Assembly (NCBI GenBank): GCA_937899835.1
Contig: CALCCE010000306.1
Coordinates: 21,369 to 85,368 of the forward strand
DNA: 64,000 nt
Origin: an uncultured Flavobacteriales bacterium
GTDB taxonomy: Bacteria > Bacteroidota > Bacteroidia > Flavobacteriales_G > Salibacteraceae
Direction of reading: 5' to 3'
Shown piece after piece: positions 63,051 through 64,000 of the stretch. Positions within the stretch are counted from its first letter, which is position 1. Each line of letters begins with the position of its first letter. The notes beneath the pieces are model-generated. The model worked only from the letters and a program-made list of their open reading frames with translations, was not told where the DNA came from and did no database searches. A program made the translations under genes and the position numbers.

Positions 63051-63434
63051 ATGAAGGCAACAAGTACATACAAAAAGAAAAAGACTGTTTTCGAGCGGTT
63101 GTACACTTATTGGGAACAGACTTTTAGTATTTCTGGTCCATCCACTTTTTCGCCACACCAGGCACTTGCATTGCCAACTAATTCTGCCAATGACATTGGA
63201 AGAATTCGGAATTACTGGCAAGCGGTTGGAAATGGTATCAATGATGCTTTTCATCAACAAAGCGCTGAGGTTTCTAAAGAAGCTTTCGAAAGTGCATTGA
63301 CGAAGGTTGCTTCACCGAATAATGCAACCGTAAAAACTTATCGGGCGAAAGCTCGTGAATTGGCAAAAGTTCAACATTCTGTTCTTGAACGCATTCAATC
63401 TGAAGAAACACTTGTCCCCCCTGATAAAGATTGA
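63051..63434 (+). CDS. Hypothetical protein, charged
   Basis: The 127-aa protein is highly charged and mainly helical (KATSTYKKKKTVFERLY, KVQHSVLERIQSEETLVPP). There is no signal peptide, membrane segment or recognised family. It lies 57 bp upstream of the DUF2335-like gene and may share a transcript with it. I do not assign a function. Confidence 0.58.
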   Translation: MKATSTYKKKKTVFERLYTYWEQTFSISGPSTFSPHQALALPTNSANDIGRIRNYWQAVGNGINDAFHQQSAEVSKEAFESALTKVASPNNATVKTYRAKARELAKVQHSVLERIQSEETLVPPDKD

Positions 63435-63490
63435 TTCTTCATTGGCCTTAGGCCTAATGAAAATGTGCAACATCTAAACAATCATCTGTA

Positions 63491-63949
63491 TTGGAAGGGA
63501 ATCCACCCGACAAGAAAAAAAGAAGTTCCAAAAAAGATTTAAGCCAGTCCAAGTCCTCCTCAACCATAGCTTCAAGAACTGAAGAAAGCGTTTCGCTCGA
63601 ATTTTTTGAAAGCTCTGGTCCCATTCCTGCTCCCAATCTTTTATTGGCATACGAAACCATACAACCCGGTTTTGCTGAACGTATACTGGTGATGGTCGAG
63701 AAAGAACAAGCGCACCGTATCGAATACGATCGCGTTGAGCAAGAGGCCACCCACAATCATATTCGCCGAGGGCACATAATGGCTTTTATCTTGGCCGCAA
63801 TGCTTATGGTGGCGGGAGTCACCTTCGCCTTTACGGGCCATCCCGATATCTCAAAAATTATTTTTGGAGGCTCTATTGTTGGCGTTGCCGGGCTGTTTTT
63901 GGGATCCAGAATTTTGAAAGCCCTAATTCTTAAAAACAAAGGAAAGTAG
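63491..63949 (+). CDS. DUF2335-like membrane protein
   Basis: The 152-aa protein has a charged Ser/Lys-rich leader, then the DUF2335-like core: GPIPAPNLLLAYETIQPGFA, ERILVMVEKEQAHRIEY. Two transmembrane helices follow (IMAFILAAMLMVAGVTFAF and KIIFGGSIVGVAGLFLG). There is no in-frame ATG upstream; the start must be TTG at 63491 or another non-ATG codon after the stop at 63460. Members occur near phage and toxin loci in other genomes, which I do not see here. Confidence 0.8.
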   Translation: MEGNPPDKKKRSSKKDLSQSKSSSTIASRTEESVSLEFFESSGPIPAPNLLLAYETIQPGFAERILVMVEKEQAHRIEYDRVEQEATHNHIRRGHIMAFILAAMLMVAGVTFAFTGHPDISKIIFGGSIVGVAGLFLGSRILKALILKNKGK

Positions 63950-63964
63950 TTTGATAACCGAGAG

Positions 63965-64000
63965 TTAACGCACCGCTACCTCATCTTCGTTTTTCACCCG
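63965..64000 (-). CDS. C-terminal end of a gene running off the window
   Basis: The minus strand is open from the window edge to a TAA at 63965-63967, giving the last residues RVKNEDEVAVR. Only 11 residues are visible, so this is a tentative partial gene. Confidence 0.3.
   Translation of the reverse strand, partial: RVKNEDEVAVR

Noticed and set aside
1..64000. tRNA, rRNA, CRISPR array, insertion sequence or prophage
   Set aside because: No cloverleaf-like sequence, rRNA segment, regular short repeats, transposase or phage structural gene was seen in any gap; a tRNAscan/ISfinder search would settle it.

Overview
The window looks like a chromosomal segment of a Bacteroidota bacterium, probably of the Saprospiria/Lewinella type; the genus is inference. 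The evidence is: two secreted proteins with C-terminal type IX secretion (T9SS) sorting domains, a CarboxypepD_reg/TonB-dependent receptor, Bacteroidota-restricted families (DUF4292, DUF2805/TIGR03643, DUF6155), promoter elements of the TAnnTTTG type, and few Shine-Dalgarno sites. I see no rRNA, tRNA, CRISPR array, insertion sequence or phage block. About 55 genes are supported.

Layout. 0.2-6.9 kb: a PLP decarboxylase, a small membrane protein, a Crp/Fnr regulator, a small secreted protein, a membrane-anchored TPR-LuxR regulator and several small conserved proteins (TerB-like, DUF5655, DUF2805). 6.9-13.8 kb (minus strand): an envelope operon, flippase > dut > sugar nucleotidyltransferase > TPR protein > DUF4292 lipoprotein > EnvC-like protein. 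13.8-15.2 kb: enoyl-CoA hydratase and a DUF1801-like protein. 15.26-15.53 kb: no convincing gene, but a promoter, a nested RNA fold and a strong terminator, which I read as an unnamed structured RNA. 15.8-19.0 kb (minus): ECF sigma factor, anti-sigma-like membrane protein, outer-membrane barrel protein and a CarboxypepD_reg protein. 19.2-24.0 kb: a 1297-aa T9SS subtilase and a YD-repeat-like secreted protein. 24.2-26.1 kb: three tandem paralogues of a small exported membrane protein, with a distant fourth copy at 58 kb. 26.3-35.0 kb: DUF427, then MarR regulator > pirin > MFS > RND adaptor > RND pump > TolC, with a perfect 23-bp palindrome beside the MarR promoter. 35.0-40.6 kb (minus): WG-repeat lipoprotein, YfiT-like DinB protein, an unknown protein, and a Prc/Tsp protease. 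40.7-44.8 kb (minus): egtB, bestrophin, egtD and an LD-carboxypeptidase, i.e. a short ergothioneine cluster around a channel gene. 45.3-48.5 kb (minus): a cNMP-binding-domain histidine kinase and its probable partner, a receiver fused to a thioredoxin-reductase-like flavoprotein without the CxxC pair. 48.6-53.0 kb: lgt and hemB (divergent, overlapping promoters), a 47-aa small protein and an S9 peptidase lipoprotein. 53.4-58.5 kb: TonB receptor and T9SS alpha/beta hydrolase. 58.5-64 kb: ABC-F ATPase, DUF6155, a glycosyltransferase/flippase-like pair, two small proteins and the tail of a gene running off the end.

Themes are cell-envelope assembly and protein export (lgt, flippase, EnvC-like, Prc, LD-carboxypeptidase, T9SS cargo), drug efflux under a MarR regulator, and redox/thiol chemistry (ergothioneine, bacillithiol-type DinB protein, flavoprotein response regulator). 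All functional calls rest on reading motifs by eye; no database search was run.
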